Notes under the pieces: generated by a model
Told to the model about the DNA's origin: nothing
Seen by the model: the letters and a program-made list of their open reading frames with translations, nothing else
The model's database searches: none
Program-made: the position numbers and the translations under genes
NCBI GenBank assembly: GCA_910588045.1
Contig: CAJUPS010000040.1
Coordinates: 1 to 28,528, forward strand
Direction: 5' to 3'
From: an uncultured Oscillospiraceae bacterium
GTDB lineage: Bacteria; Bacillota; Clostridia; Oscillospirales; Oscillospiraceae
Length of the DNA stretch: 28,528 nt
Shown: positions 15,034-22,911 of the stretch, in pieces
How positions within the stretch are numbered: the first letter of the stretch is position 1
Layout: each line of letters begins with the position of its first letter

Positions 15034-17427
15034 TCACTGCCGCATGGGGACCTCCCGGGGGACGAACGCCGTCAGGATCGGCTCGGCGGGACGCTCCACG
15101 ACGGCCTCGCTCACGGGTTCCGCGGGCCAGAGCGCCTCCGCCAGAACGGTGTCCACGCTCTCCGCGGGAACAAACCGCAGCGCCTCCCGGACCACCGGGT
15201 CGATCTCCGCCAGATCCCGCAGGTTGTCCTTGGGAATCAGAACCGTCCGGATCCCGTTGCGCTTGGCGGCCATGGTCTTCTCCTTCAGGCCCCCGATGGC
15301 CAGCACCCGGCCCCGCAGGGTGACCTCGCCGGTCATCGCCACGCTGGAGCGGACCTTCCGGCCCGTCAGGGCCGACACCACGGCGGTGGTGATGGCCACC
15401 CCGGCGGAGGGACCGTCCTTGGGCACCGCGCCCTCGGGGAAGTGGATGTGGATGTCCTTGTTCTTGTAGAACTCCGCTTCGATGCCCAGCTGACCCGCCC
15501 GGCTGCGGATGCAGCTGATGGCGGCGTGGGCGGACTCCTTCATCACATCCCCCAGGTTCCCGGTGAGCTCCAGCTTCCCGGTGCCCTCCATGACGTTGAC
15601 CTCCACCTCCAGCAGCTCGCCGCCGGACTCCGTCCAGGCCAGGCCGTTGACCACGCCCACGGGGTCCAGGTCCAGCGCCGGGGGGTGGTAGCGGCGCACG
15701 CCCAGGTAGTCCTCCAGGTTTTCCGGCGTGACGGTGCACCGCTTGGCCTCCCCGCTCACCAGGCGCATGGCGGTCTTCCGGCACAGCTTGCCCATCTGCC
15801 GCTCCAGGGTGCGGACGCCGGACTCCCGGGTATACCCGGTGATGACGGCCCGGATGGCGTCGTCCCCCACCCGCAGGGCGGTCTTTTTCAGCGCGTGCTC
15901 CTTCATCTGCTTGGGCAGCAGGTAGCGCTTCGCGATCTCCAGTTTCTCCTCGTCGGTATAGCTGGTCAGCTCGATGACCTCCATCCGGTCCAGCAGGGGC
16001 CGGGGGATGGTGGAGGTGGTGTTGGCGGTGGTGATGAAGAGCACGCGGCTCAGATCCAGGGGGATCTCCAGGAAGTGGTCCCGGAAGGCGCAGTTCTGCT
16101 CCCCGTCCAGCACCTCCAGCATGGCGGCGGCGGGGTCCCCCCGGTAGTCGCTGCCCATCTTGTCGATCTCGTCCAGCAGCAGCAGGGGGTTCATGCTGCC
16201 GGACTGGGAGATGGCGTTGACGATCCGCCCCGGCATGGCCCCTATGTAGGTCTTCCGGTGGCCGCGGATGTCCGCCTCATCCCGGACGCCGCCCAGACTC
16301 AGCCGGGCCAGCTTCCGGCCCAGCGCCTTGGCCACGGAGATGGCCACGGAGGTCTTGCCCACCCCCGGAGGGCCCACCAGGCAGATGATCTGCCCCTTGG
16401 CCTCCGGATTGAGCTGGCGCACGGCGATAAACTCCAGGATGCGCTCCTTCACCTTCTCCAGGCCGAAGTGGTCCCGGTCCAGGATCTTCCGGGCGGCGGC
16501 CACGCTGGCCCGCTCCCGGGTCTCCTGGCCCCAGGGCATTTCCAGGCACACGTCCAGGTAGTTGCGGATCACCGACGCCTCGGCGCTGGAGTAGGGCTGC
16601 TTGGCCAGCCGGTCCACCTCCCGCAGCAGTTTCTCCCGGACCTCCTCCGTCAGCGTCAGGGCGCTGATCCGCATCCGGTAGTCGGTCAGCTCGCTGTCCT
16701 CGTCCTCCCCCAGCTCCTGCTGGAGCAGGCGGATATGCTCCCGGATGATGTGGTCCTTCTGGACCTCCCCCATCTCCCGGCGGATCTGGCCCTCCAGCTC
16801 GTGCTCGAAGGAGAGCACCTCGGCCTCCCGGGCCAGCAGCTCATTCACCTTCCGCAGCCGCTGCACGGGGCGCAGCTCCTCCAGCAGCGCCTGTTTGTCC
16901 TGATAGCGGAGCATGATGTTCTGGGCAATGAAGTCCGCCAGATGGCCGGGGTCCCGGTCCGCCATGACGGCGGCGGTCATCTCCTCCCCCAGGCGGGGGG
17001 CCATGGAGGCGTACTCCCCGAAGTTGGTGCAGGTCTGCCGCAGCAGGGCCTCCAGCTGGAACTCGGAGATCCGGGGATGGCTCTCCCGCAGGGGCTCCAC
17101 GTTGCCCTGGAGGTAGGGCTCCGTCTGCCACAGCCGCCGGAGTCTCGCCCGGCCCTTGCCCTCCACGATGACCCGCACGGCGGCGTCGCCCATGCGGAGG
17201 ACCTGCCGGATGACCGACATGGTGCCCACGGAATACAGGTCCCGCTCCCCCGGCTGGTCCTCTCCGGTCTCCCGCTGGGCCACCAGGAAGGCGTATTGAT
17301 CCTGCTCCATGGCCTTCTCCAGGGCCCGGATGGAGATCTCCCGCTCCACGTCGAAGCTGAGGATGCACCCCGGGAAGACCGCCAGCCCCCGCAGGGCCAG
17401 CACCGGCATGTTGATGGTATCACTCAT
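15034..17427 (-). CDS. lon: ATP-dependent protease Lon
   Basis: Lon is a cytoplasmic homohexamer that unfolds and degrades damaged and regulatory proteins. The 797-aa protein has the full LonA layout: N-terminal substrate-binding domain (about 8-200, starting MPVLALRGLAVFPG), a helical coiled-coil region (200-300), and an AAA+ module with Walker A GPPGVGKT (352-359) and Walker B LLLLDEID (415-422). The C-terminal protease domain carries the Ser-Lys dyad S674 (DGPSAG) and K717 (GGLKEK), spaced 43 residues as in E. coli Lon. After K717 it ends with a normal IPKDN block plus a short Pro/Arg tail. The ATG at 17427 has GGAGGAACAACC upstream. It follows clpX with a 102-bp spacer that holds a GC-rich hairpin. 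Confidence 0.97.
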   Translation of the reverse strand: MSDTINMPVLALRGLAVFPGCILSFDVEREISIRALEKAMEQDQYAFLVAQRETGEDQPGERDLYSVGTMSVIRQVLRMGDAAVRVIVEGKGRARLRRLWQTEPYLQGNVEPLRESHPRISEFQLEALLRQTCTNFGEYASMAPRLGEEMTAAVMADRDPGHLADFIAQNIMLRYQDKQALLEELRPVQRLRKVNELLAREAEVLSFEHELEGQIRREMGEVQKDHIIREHIRLLQQELGEDEDSELTDYRMRISALTLTEEVREKLLREVDRLAKQPYSSAEASVIRNYLDVCLEMPWGQETRERASVAAARKILDRDHFGLEKVKERILEFIAVRQLNPEAKGQIICLVGPPGVGKTSVAISVAKALGRKLARLSLGGVRDEADIRGHRKTYIGAMPGRIVNAISQSGSMNPLLLLDEIDKMGSDYRGDPAAAMLEVLDGEQNCAFRDHFLEIPLDLSRVLFITTANTTSTIPRPLLDRMEVIELTSYTDEEKLEIAKRYLLPKQMKEHALKKTALRVGDDAIRAVITGYTRESGVRTLERQMGKLCRKTAMRLVSGEAKRCTVTPENLEDYLGVRRYHPPALDLDPVGVVNGLAWTESGGELLEVEVNVMEGTGKLELTGNLGDVMKESAHAAISCIRSRAGQLGIEAEFYKNKDIHIHFPEGAVPKDGPSAGVAITTAVVSALTGRKVRSSVAMTGEVTLRGRVLAIGGLKEKTMAAKRNGIRTVLIPKDNLRDLAEIDPVVREALRFVPAESVDTVLAEALWPAEPVSEAVVERPAEPILTAFVPREVPMRQ

Positions 17428-17470
17428 TATGGTTGTTCCTCCTATTCCCCGGCGAGGGCCGGGAAGGGAA

Positions 17471-17496
17471 ACGGGGGGCAGTATCCCGCCCCCCGT
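17471..17496 (-). promoter_or_regulatory. GC-rich hairpin between clpX and lon
   Basis: A perfect 9-bp stem (ACGGGGGGC with GCCCCCCGT) lies 33 bp beyond the clpX stop. On the minus strand it is followed only by TTTCCC, so it may be a weak terminator, attenuator or RNA-processing/stability hairpin that lowers lon relative to clpX. Confidence 0.45.
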
Positions 17497-17529
17497 CGAT
17501 CTGATTTTTCCTGCTGCCGGACCCGGCCG

Positions 17530-18807
17530 TCAGGACGCCGGATTGGCCACGGTCTCCCCCTCGCCCCGGTGGACCAGGGTGGGACCGCACTCGCCCTTGG
17601 CGCATGCCTCGGTGATGACCACCCGCTGCACCGTGGGATCGGAGGGGATGTCGTACATGATGTCCGTCAGGATGCCCTCCATGACCGCGCGGAGGCCGCG
17701 GGCGCCGATGTTGCGCTCGATGGCCTTGTCGGCCAGGGCCTCCAGGGCCCCGTCGGCGAAGGTCAGCTCCACGCCGTCGTAGCCCAGCAGCTTCCGGTAC
17801 TGCTTGACCAGGGCGTTCTTCGGCTCGGTGAGGATGCGCACCAGGTCCTCCCGGTGCAGGGAGTCCAGGGGCGCAATGATGGGCAGGCGGCCCACCAGCT
17901 CGGGGATGATGCCGAATTTCAGCAGGTCGTGGGGCTGGACCTCCTTGAGGATGGCGCCCACGTCCCGGTCCTTCTTGCTCTGGATGGGCGCGTCAAAGCC
18001 CAGGCCCCGCTTGTCCGTGCGCCGCTCGATGATCTTGTCCAGACCGTCGAAGGCGCCGCCGCAGATGAAGAGGATGTTCTTTGTGTCGATCTGGATGAAC
18101 TCCTGGTGGGGGTGCTTGCGGCCTCCCTGGGGCGGGACGTTGGCCACGGTGCCCTCCAGGATCTTCAGCAGGGCCTGCTGCACGCCCTCGCCGGACACGT
18201 CCCGGGTGATGGAGGTGTTCTCGCTCTTCCGGGCGATCTTGTCGATCTCGTCCACATAGACGATGCCGTGCTCCGCCAGCTCCACGTCGTAGTCCGCCGC
18301 CTGCAAAAGCCGCAGCAGGATGTTCTCCACGTCGTCGCCCACGTAGCCCGCCTCGGTGAGGGTGGTGGCGTCGGCAATGGCAAAGGGCACCTGGAGGATC
18401 CGGGCCAGGGTCTGGGCGATGTGGGTCTTGCCGGAACCGGTGGGACCGATCATCAGGATGTTGCTCTTTTGCAGCTCCACGTCCTCGCCGCCGTCACCGG
18501 CCGCGCCGAACTGGATGCGCTTGTAGTGGTTGTATACCGCCACGGAGAGGGCCACCTTGGCGCTCTCCTGGCCGATCACATACTGGTCCATGATATCCCG
18601 GACCTCCCGGGGCGTGGGAAGCTGCTCCGGCAGCTCCAGGGGCTGTGCGCCGGCCGGATCGCCCAGGTCATCATCCAGCAGGCTCATGCACAGCTGCACG
18701 CACTGGTCGCAGATTCGCGCCCCAGGCCCCTGGAGCATCCGCCGCACCTCGCTCTCCCGTTTGCCGCAGAAGGAGCAGCGCAGGGACTTTTTGGGCTCGT
18801 CACTCAT
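17530..18807 (-). CDS. clpX: ClpXP protease ATPase subunit ClpX
   Basis: ClpX recognises, unfolds and feeds substrates into ClpP. The 425-aa protein has an N-terminal C4 zinc-binding domain (C11, C14, C33, C36), Walker A GPTGSGKT (121-128), the substrate-gripping pore loop GYVGDD (154-159), Walker B VDEID (185-189), the ClpP-docking loop with LGF in KRGLGFDAP (in place of the common IGF), and the sensor region ERNIGARGLR near the C-terminus. Length is normal. It starts at 18807, 30 bp after clpP, with GAAGGGAAG upstream, so the two form one unit. Confidence 0.97.
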   Translation of the reverse strand: MSDEPKKSLRCSFCGKRESEVRRMLQGPGARICDQCVQLCMSLLDDDLGDPAGAQPLELPEQLPTPREVRDIMDQYVIGQESAKVALSVAVYNHYKRIQFGAAGDGGEDVELQKSNILMIGPTGSGKTHIAQTLARILQVPFAIADATTLTEAGYVGDDVENILLRLLQAADYDVELAEHGIVYVDEIDKIARKSENTSITRDVSGEGVQQALLKILEGTVANVPPQGGRKHPHQEFIQIDTKNILFICGGAFDGLDKIIERRTDKRGLGFDAPIQSKKDRDVGAILKEVQPHDLLKFGIIPELVGRLPIIAPLDSLHREDLVRILTEPKNALVKQYRKLLGYDGVELTFADGALEALADKAIERNIGARGLRAVMEGILTDIMYDIPSDPTVQRVVITEACAKGECGPTLVHRGEGETVANPAS

Positions 18808-18837
18808 GGATAACTTCCCTTCTCACATTCCAAAAAT

Positions 18838-19419
18838 TTATCTCGAATAGATGACCTTGTCGATCAGGCCGAACTCGCGGGCCTCCTCGGCCTGCATGAA
18901 GTTGTCCCGCTCGCAGGCGGTGGTGATCTCCTCGATGGATTTGCCCGTGTTCTCCGCCATGATGCGGTTCATCCGCTTCTTGATGATCTCGAACCGCCGG
19001 AGGTGGATGGCCATGTCGGTCACCTGCCCCTGGGTCCCGGCGGAGGGCTGGTGGATCATGATCTCCGCGTTGGGCAGGGCCAGCCGCTTCCCCTTGGCCC
19101 CGGAGGACAGCAGGAAGGCCCCCATGGAGGCGGCCATGCCGATGCAGATGGTGGACACGTCGCACTTGATATACTGCATGGTGTCATAGATGGCCATGCC
19201 GTCGGTGATGGAGCCGCCGGGGCTGTTGATATACAGCTGGATCTCCTTGTCGGGGTCCTGGGCCTCCAGGTACAGCAGCTGGGCGACCACGAGACTGGCC
19301 GTGGTGGCGTTCACCTCTTCGCCCAGGAAGATGATGCGGTCGTTGAGCAGGCGGGAGAAGATGTCATAACTCCGCTCCCCCCGGTTGGTCTGCTCCACTA
19401 CATAAGGGACTAAACTCAT
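18838..19419 (-). CDS. clpP: ATP-dependent Clp protease proteolytic subunit ClpP
   Basis: ClpP forms the double-heptamer peptidase chamber used with ClpX. The 193-aa protein has the normal length and an intact catalytic triad: S98 in GMAASMGA, H123 in MIHQPSAG and D172 in ERDNFM. The N-terminus SLVPYVVEQTNRGERSYDIFSRLL is typical of bacterial ClpP axial loops, with a short propeptide-like beginning. The ATG at 19419 follows a strong AGGAGG. Its place between tig and clpX matches the E. coli-type order tig-clpP-clpX-lon; in Bacillus subtilis clpP lies elsewhere. Confidence 0.97.
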   Translation of the reverse strand: MSLVPYVVEQTNRGERSYDIFSRLLNDRIIFLGEEVNATTASLVVAQLLYLEAQDPDKEIQLYINSPGGSITDGMAIYDTMQYIKCDVSTICIGMAASMGAFLLSSGAKGKRLALPNAEIMIHQPSAGTQGQVTDMAIHLRRFEIIKKRMNRIMAENTGKSIEEITTACERDNFMQAEEAREFGLIDKVIYSR

Positions 19420-19507
19420 TTGAACTTACCTCCTGAAAGATGCTCCGGCCCTCCCGGCACGCACACTATCATACCCAAAACAGGGAAACTTTAGTACAAG
19501 GACCTTT

Positions 19508-20914
19508 TTACTCCTCGGCGGCTTCCTCCGCCTTGAGTTCCTCGACCTTCTTCTTGCGGGTACGCTTGGGCTTTTCCGCCTTGGGCTCCTCCTTGGGCGC
19601 CTCCTCCGTCTTGACCTCCTCGGATTTGACCTCCTCCGGCTTGACAGGCACGGCGGCGGAGGCCACCAGGTCCACGGCCTTATTGCGGCACACCTGCTCC
19701 TTGACCATGGCGGCGTCCACGTACTTCTTCACGTCCTCCGCGCTCATCCCGTACTGTTCGGCCATCTTGGCGTACTCGGCCTCCACGTCCTCGTCGGACG
19801 CCTCCAGGCCCTCGGCCTTGATGATGGCGTCGATGGCCAGGTCCACGCGCACCTGGTTCACGGCGGGGGTCTTGGCGTCCTCCAGCAGCTTCTCCTCGCT
19901 CATGTTGGTCATCTTCATGTACTGGTCCACGGGGATGCCCTGGGACTGGATCTGCATCTTGAAGTTCTCCACGAAGCGGCGGGCCTGCTCCTCGATCATG
20001 GCGTCGGGGATCTCCGCCTGCATCTCCTCGGCCACCTTAGTGATGACCGCGTCCTCGAAGGCCCGCTTGGCGTTCTTCTCCCGCTCCTCGGTCATCTCCC
20101 GCTCCACGTCCTTCTTCAGCTCGTCGAGGGTGTCAAACTCGGACACGTCCTTGGCGAACTCGTCGTCCATGGCGGGGAGCTCCTTGGTCTTGATGGCGTT
20201 GACCTTCACGTGGAAGACCACGGTCTTCCCGGCCAGGTCGGCGTGGTAGTCCTCGGGGAAGGTGATGTCGATGTCCTTCTCCTCGCTGATGGACATGCCG
20301 ACCACCTGGTCCTCGAAGCCGGGGACGAACTGGCCGGAGCCGATCTCCAGGTCAAAGTTGTCGCTCTTGCCGCCGTCGAAGGGCTCGCCGTTGAGGAAGC
20401 CCTCGAAGTCGATGTTGGCCACGTCGCCCACGCGCACGGCCCGGTCGTCCACGCTGACCATGCGGCTGTTGCTGTCCGCCATGCTCTTCAGGCGGTTCTC
20501 CACGTCCTCGGCGGTGACGCTGACCTCGGTCCTGGGGGCCTTGACGCCCCGGTACTCGCCCAGGGTGACCTCGGGGTACACGGCCACGGTGGCCTTGAAG
20601 GAGCAGCCCTCCTTGCCCACGCTGAGCAGCTCCACCTCGGGGTAGCCCACCGTCCGGATGTCCGCCTCCTCCAGGGCGGCGGCGTAGGCGTCAGGCAGCG
20701 CGAGGTTGACGGCCTCCTCGTAGAAGATGGCGGCGCCATACATGTTTTCGATCATCTTGCGGGGGGCCTTGCCGGGGCGGAAGCCGGGCAGACGGATGCT
20801 CCCCCGCTGCTTCCTGTATGCCTTCTCAACGGCAGCCTCAAAATCGGCGGCGCTCACCTCCACGGTCAGCGCGACCATACTCTTTTCTAATTTTTCACAG
20901 CTTTTAACACTCAT
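19508..20914 (-). CDS. tig: Trigger factor (ribosome-associated chaperone / PPIase)
   Basis: Trigger factor binds near the ribosome exit tunnel and shields nascent chains. The 468-aa protein has the ribosome-binding domain with the signature GFRPGK (44-49), an FKBP-type PPIase domain (about 155-240: VGDVANIDFEGFLNGEPFDGG, GSGQFVPGFEDQVVGM, FPEDYHADLAGK), and a C-terminal helical chaperone domain to about residue 420. The last ~45 residues are an added low-complexity tail of EEVK-like repeats, then PKRTRKKK and an acidic end; usual trigger factors are about 425-435 aa. The start at 20914 has GGAGGAAA. It is the first gene of the tig-clpP-clpX-lon-engB-GNAT run, with its own promoter (20962-20990). 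Confidence 0.95.
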   Translation of the reverse strand: MSVKSCEKLEKSMVALTVEVSAADFEAAVEKAYRKQRGSIRLPGFRPGKAPRKMIENMYGAAIFYEEAVNLALPDAYAAALEEADIRTVGYPEVELLSVGKEGCSFKATVAVYPEVTLGEYRGVKAPRTEVSVTAEDVENRLKSMADSNSRMVSVDDRAVRVGDVANIDFEGFLNGEPFDGGKSDNFDLEIGSGQFVPGFEDQVVGMSISEEKDIDITFPEDYHADLAGKTVVFHVKVNAIKTKELPAMDDEFAKDVSEFDTLDELKKDVEREMTEEREKNAKRAFEDAVITKVAEEMQAEIPDAMIEEQARRFVENFKMQIQSQGIPVDQYMKMTNMSEEKLLEDAKTPAVNQVRVDLAIDAIIKAEGLEASDEDVEAEYAKMAEQYGMSAEDVKKYVDAAMVKEQVCRNKAVDLVASAAVPVKPEEVKSEEVKTEEAPKEEPKAEKPKRTRKKKVEELKAEEAAEE

Positions 20915-20934
20915 TTTAACTTTCCTCCGTTTAC

Positions 20935-20955
20935 TTGGCTATTACAGTCAGCCAA
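20935..20955. promoter_or_regulatory. Inverted repeat in the tig leader
   Basis: TTGGCT-N9-AGCCAA lies between the predicted transcription start and the ribosome binding site of tig. It does not match CIRCE (TTAGCACTC-N9-GAGTGCTAA) or the CtsR heptad, so it is either an RNA hairpin or an unassigned operator. Confidence 0.4.
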
Positions 20956-20961
20956 TTTTAT

Positions 20962-20990
20962 ATTGTAACATATAAGATAAAAGATTTCCA
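20962..20990 (-). promoter_or_regulatory. Promoter of the tig-clp-lon cluster
   Basis: Extended -10 TGTTACAAT (TACAAT at 20962-20967) with TGGAAA at 20985-20990 and a 17-bp spacer, minus strand, giving a ~40-nt leader before tig. Confidence 0.6.
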
Positions 20991-21001
20991 GTCTTTTTTT
21001 C

Positions 21002-21688
21002 CTAATCCAAGATTTTTTTCGGAACAAATTTCAAATAATCCGCCGAGACAAGGCTGTAGGCCACGGTTCCCATCCTTCCCGCGATGGCCCGCTTGTGGCT
21101 CGGACCGTGGAGGTGGCCATAAAAGCAGCGCTCGACCTCGTACTCCTCCAGTTTTTTGATGATCTCCGGACACCGGTATCCGCTGTAGAGCGGGGGATAG
21201 TGGAGAAAGGCCAGGATGGGCCGCCCCTCCGCTGCTTTCAGGGAGGCTTCCAGCCTCCCCACCTCCCGGCGGAGGACCTTTTCGTTGTGGTCGGTCTGCT
21301 CCTCCTCGTAGAACCACCCCCGCGTGCCGCACAGGGCGTACTCCTCATAGAAGAAACAATTATTATGGAGGATGTCTATGGTAGAAAAATTGTTTTCCTC
21401 CAGGAAGCGCTTCATCTTCGCGACCGTGTTCCACCAGTAGTCGTGGTTGCCCTTGAGGATGATCTTTTTCCCCGGTAGGCTGTTGATCCACCGGAAGTCC
21501 TCCAGGCTCTCCTCAAAGTCGCTGCCCCAGGAGGTGTCCCCACAGAGTACCGTTACGTCGTCTTCTCCCAGGCGGGAGAAGGCGGCCTTTAGTCGCTCGG
21601 TGTGGTTCGACCACTCGCGGCCAAATACGTCCATTGGTTTATTCCCTTTTGTTGATAGATGGAGGTCGCCGATGGCATAGAGGGACAT
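21002..21688 (-). CDS. Calcineurin-like metallophosphoesterase
   Basis: This is a soluble two-metal phosphohydrolase; the substrate is unknown. The 228-aa protein carries all motifs of the family in order: GDLHL (D8, H10), GDTSW (D51), GNHDYWW (N81, H82), LHYPP (H163) and GHLHG (H192, H194), so it should be active. No signal peptide or membrane segment is seen. The ATG at 21688 is the first start; its ribosome binding site is weak. It stops about 90 bp before tig and has no clear terminator, so some read-through into tig is possible. Upstream lies a palindrome array rather than another gene. Confidence 0.88.
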   Translation of the reverse strand: MSLYAIGDLHLSTKGNKPMDVFGREWSNHTERLKAAFSRLGEDDVTVLCGDTSWGSDFEESLEDFRWINSLPGKKIILKGNHDYWWNTVAKMKRFLEENNFSTIDILHNNCFFYEEYALCGTRGWFYEEEQTDHNEKVLRREVGRLEASLKAAEGRPILAFLHYPPLYSGYRCPEIIKKLEEYEVERCFYGHLHGPSHKRAIAGRMGTVAYSLVSADYLKFVPKKILD

Positions 21689-21711
21689 AGTCGATTCCTT
21701 TTTTCTTCTTC

Positions 21712-21834
21712 GCCGCCGCTGCGCGGCGGCCTTGGCTCAATCTTGTTTTTGATTCGCCCTGCCGGGCGGGGCGTTCTTTTCGCTTGTGCGAAAAGAACCA
21801 AAAGCACCCTCAAGGGGGCTACGCCGCCCTTGAG
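21712..21834. repeat. Array of four short palindromes upstream of the metallophosphoesterase
   Basis: Hairpins: 21712-21730 (GCCGCCGC/GCGGCGGC), 21755-21768 (CGCCC/GGGCG), 21773-21798 (GTTCTTTTCGC/GCGAAAAGAAC, 11 bp) and 21809-21834 (CTCAAGGG/CCCTTGAG). From 21835 to 21982 I see no gene, only AT-mixed sequence leading to the XRE gene. The arrangement resembles the arrays at 5979-6165 and 22552-22904. Confidence 0.65.
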
Positions 21835-21982
21835 AATCCCCTGATTACGGGGGTTATTTTTTACGCTCCGACGTACCCCCGTTGTTCTGTTTTTATACCT
21901 TCGTTGGTGCGCCACACTTCTGCGGCTACCCACAAACGTATCCTACTGCTTACCGTCTCACTTTGGCTAACTCCCCGGGGTG

Positions 21983-22189
21983 CTATTCCCGATACCACTC
22001 CAGTAATTCCCCCGGTTGGCACTCCAATAGGTCACAGATGACGTTCACCTTGTCAATGGAGAGAGACGTATCCCCACTGCGAATCTTTTGCACCGTGCCT
22101 GCTGAAATCAATTTTTCTTTTTGCAGTCGATAAGTCGTATACCCCGCTTCTTTTAACGCTTGCAGTACATCAATTTTATAGCGAATCAT
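21983..22189 (-). CDS. Small Cro/C1-type repressor
   Basis: This is a 68-aa single-domain helix-turn-helix protein. The domain fills the whole chain: IRYKIDVLQALKEAGYTTYRLQKE (helices 1-2), LISAGTVQKIRSGD (recognition region) and LSIDKVNVICDLLECQPGELLEW (helices 4-5). Such short XRE proteins act as local repressors, often of their own and the divergent gene. The ATG at 22189 is chosen because AGAGGAAA precedes it; the 21-codon longer frame would cross the promoter. It is divergent from the 87-aa protein at 22259, with a perfect operator-like inverted repeat between them. DNA here is AT-richer than the neighbouring housekeeping genes. Confidence 0.85.
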   Translation of the reverse strand: MIRYKIDVLQALKEAGYTTYRLQKEKLISAGTVQKIRSGDTSLSIDKVNVICDLLECQPGELLEWYRE

Positions 22190-22199
22190 ATATTTCCTC

Positions 22200-22227
22200 T
22201 TGACATAATTATAAAAATGACTATAAT
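22200..22227 (+). promoter_or_regulatory. Promoter of the 87-aa gene
   Basis: Perfect TTGACA (22200-22205) and perfect TATAAT (22222-22227) separated by 16 bp, 32 bp before the ATG at 22259. Confidence 0.85.
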
Positions 22228-22229
22228 TA
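22206..22229. promoter_or_regulatory. Symmetric operator TAATTATA-N8-TATAATTA between divergent genes
   Basis: Perfect 8-bp inverted repeats with an 8-bp spacer. The right arm contains the -10 of the rightward promoter; the left arm contains a TATAAT read leftwards (22208-22213), the likely -10 of the repressor gene. A dimer bound here would cover both promoters. Confidence 0.7.
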
Positions 22230-22258
22230 AAATATCGACTAGAAAGGAGCATATCACA

Positions 22259-22522
22259 ATGTCGGACTTAATGCAAATACTATTTGACTACATCATTGAC
22301 CACACGCACGAAACATACTGCCTGCAAACCAAACGGGCGATGTGCAAATTTTATCGGGACATTGCCCGCCGCCGACTGGAAGAGCAGATGTCGGACAAAC
22401 AAAAGGAACTGTTTGAGGAATACCAGGAATACAACATGCAAGTAGAGATGGAGGAGCTGTACGCGATGTTTTTAGCGGCCTTCGACCAAAGCGCCGCGCT
22501 TCTCCAGCGTCATACCGGCTAA
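22259..22522 (+). CDS. Small DUF6809-like protein of unknown function
   Basis: The 87-aa product is soluble and mostly helical with no signal or membrane segment. It has an N-terminal helix (SDLMQILFDYIIDHTHE), a Lys/Arg-rich middle (TKRAMCKFYRDIARRRLEEQM) and a helical end with KQKELFEEYQEYNMQ. The pattern of a short helical bundle with a K-x-KELFE-x-Y segment recalls the DUF6809 family common in gut Clostridia, but this is from memory of the family and is not certain. The ATG at 22259 has AGAAAGGAG upstream; codons before it cross the promoter. It is probably controlled by the divergent XRE repressor through the shared operator. No function is assigned. Confidence 0.75.
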   Translation: MSDLMQILFDYIIDHTHETYCLQTKRAMCKFYRDIARRRLEEQMSDKQKELFEEYQEYNMQVEMEELYAMFLAAFDQSAALLQRHTG

Positions 22523-22551
22523 CTGCGATAGACGGGGAAAATTTCACGCTT

Positions 22552-22904
22552 CGCCTGACGGGATTCTACGTTTCCGGCCTGGTCCCGTCAGGCGGTCCCC
22601 CTTGCAGGGAGTACCCCTTTGAAAGGGCGTCAGCCGGAGTTCTACAAGTGCCGGACCCCTAGATCAGATGCCCGTAGGACCCGAAATTCGGTGGCTTCGC
22701 CTAACAAAGCCTGAATCGCACTTCGCAAATCCCCCGCATAGGGAGCGGCGCTCCGAGCCGCTCCCGCCAAGGGATTCTTAAACCGTAGGTTTAAGCGCGT
22801 TTTTGGGTACTTTTGTCGCGGGACAAAAGTACCCGCGGAGTCCGGGGCCGCGTAGGTCCCGGGCTATCGACGAGAAACAAGCCGCCTCGCGCCCGAAGGG
22901 CGCG
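22552..22904. repeat. Palindrome-rich intergenic array, no gene
   Basis: The ~390 bp between the 87-aa gene and thrC hold no supported gene but several strong inverted repeats: 22552-22594 (12-bp arms CGCCTGACGGGA, 19-bp loop), 22741-22765 (GGGAGCGGC/GCCGCTCCC), 22778-22796 region (CTTAAAC/GTTTAAG), 22805-22834 (13-bp arms GGGTACTTTTGTC, 4-bp loop) and 22888-22904 (CGCGCCC/GGGCGCG). The last could help end thrC transcription, although T-runs are weak. Confidence 0.65.
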
Positions 22905-22911
22905 AAAGAAC

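Noticed and set aside
14998..18813. A 1271-codon open frame on the plus strand across lon and clpX
   Set aside because: It is antisense to two intact genes with complete catalytic motifs. The translation is low-complexity (His, Gly, Leu, Gln), as expected for the reverse of GC-rich codons, and it has no domain.
22552..22904. CRISPR array or structured RNA gene
   Set aside because: The palindromes differ in sequence and spacing and there is no regular direct repeat/spacer pattern. No tRNA or known ncRNA signature could be recognised.
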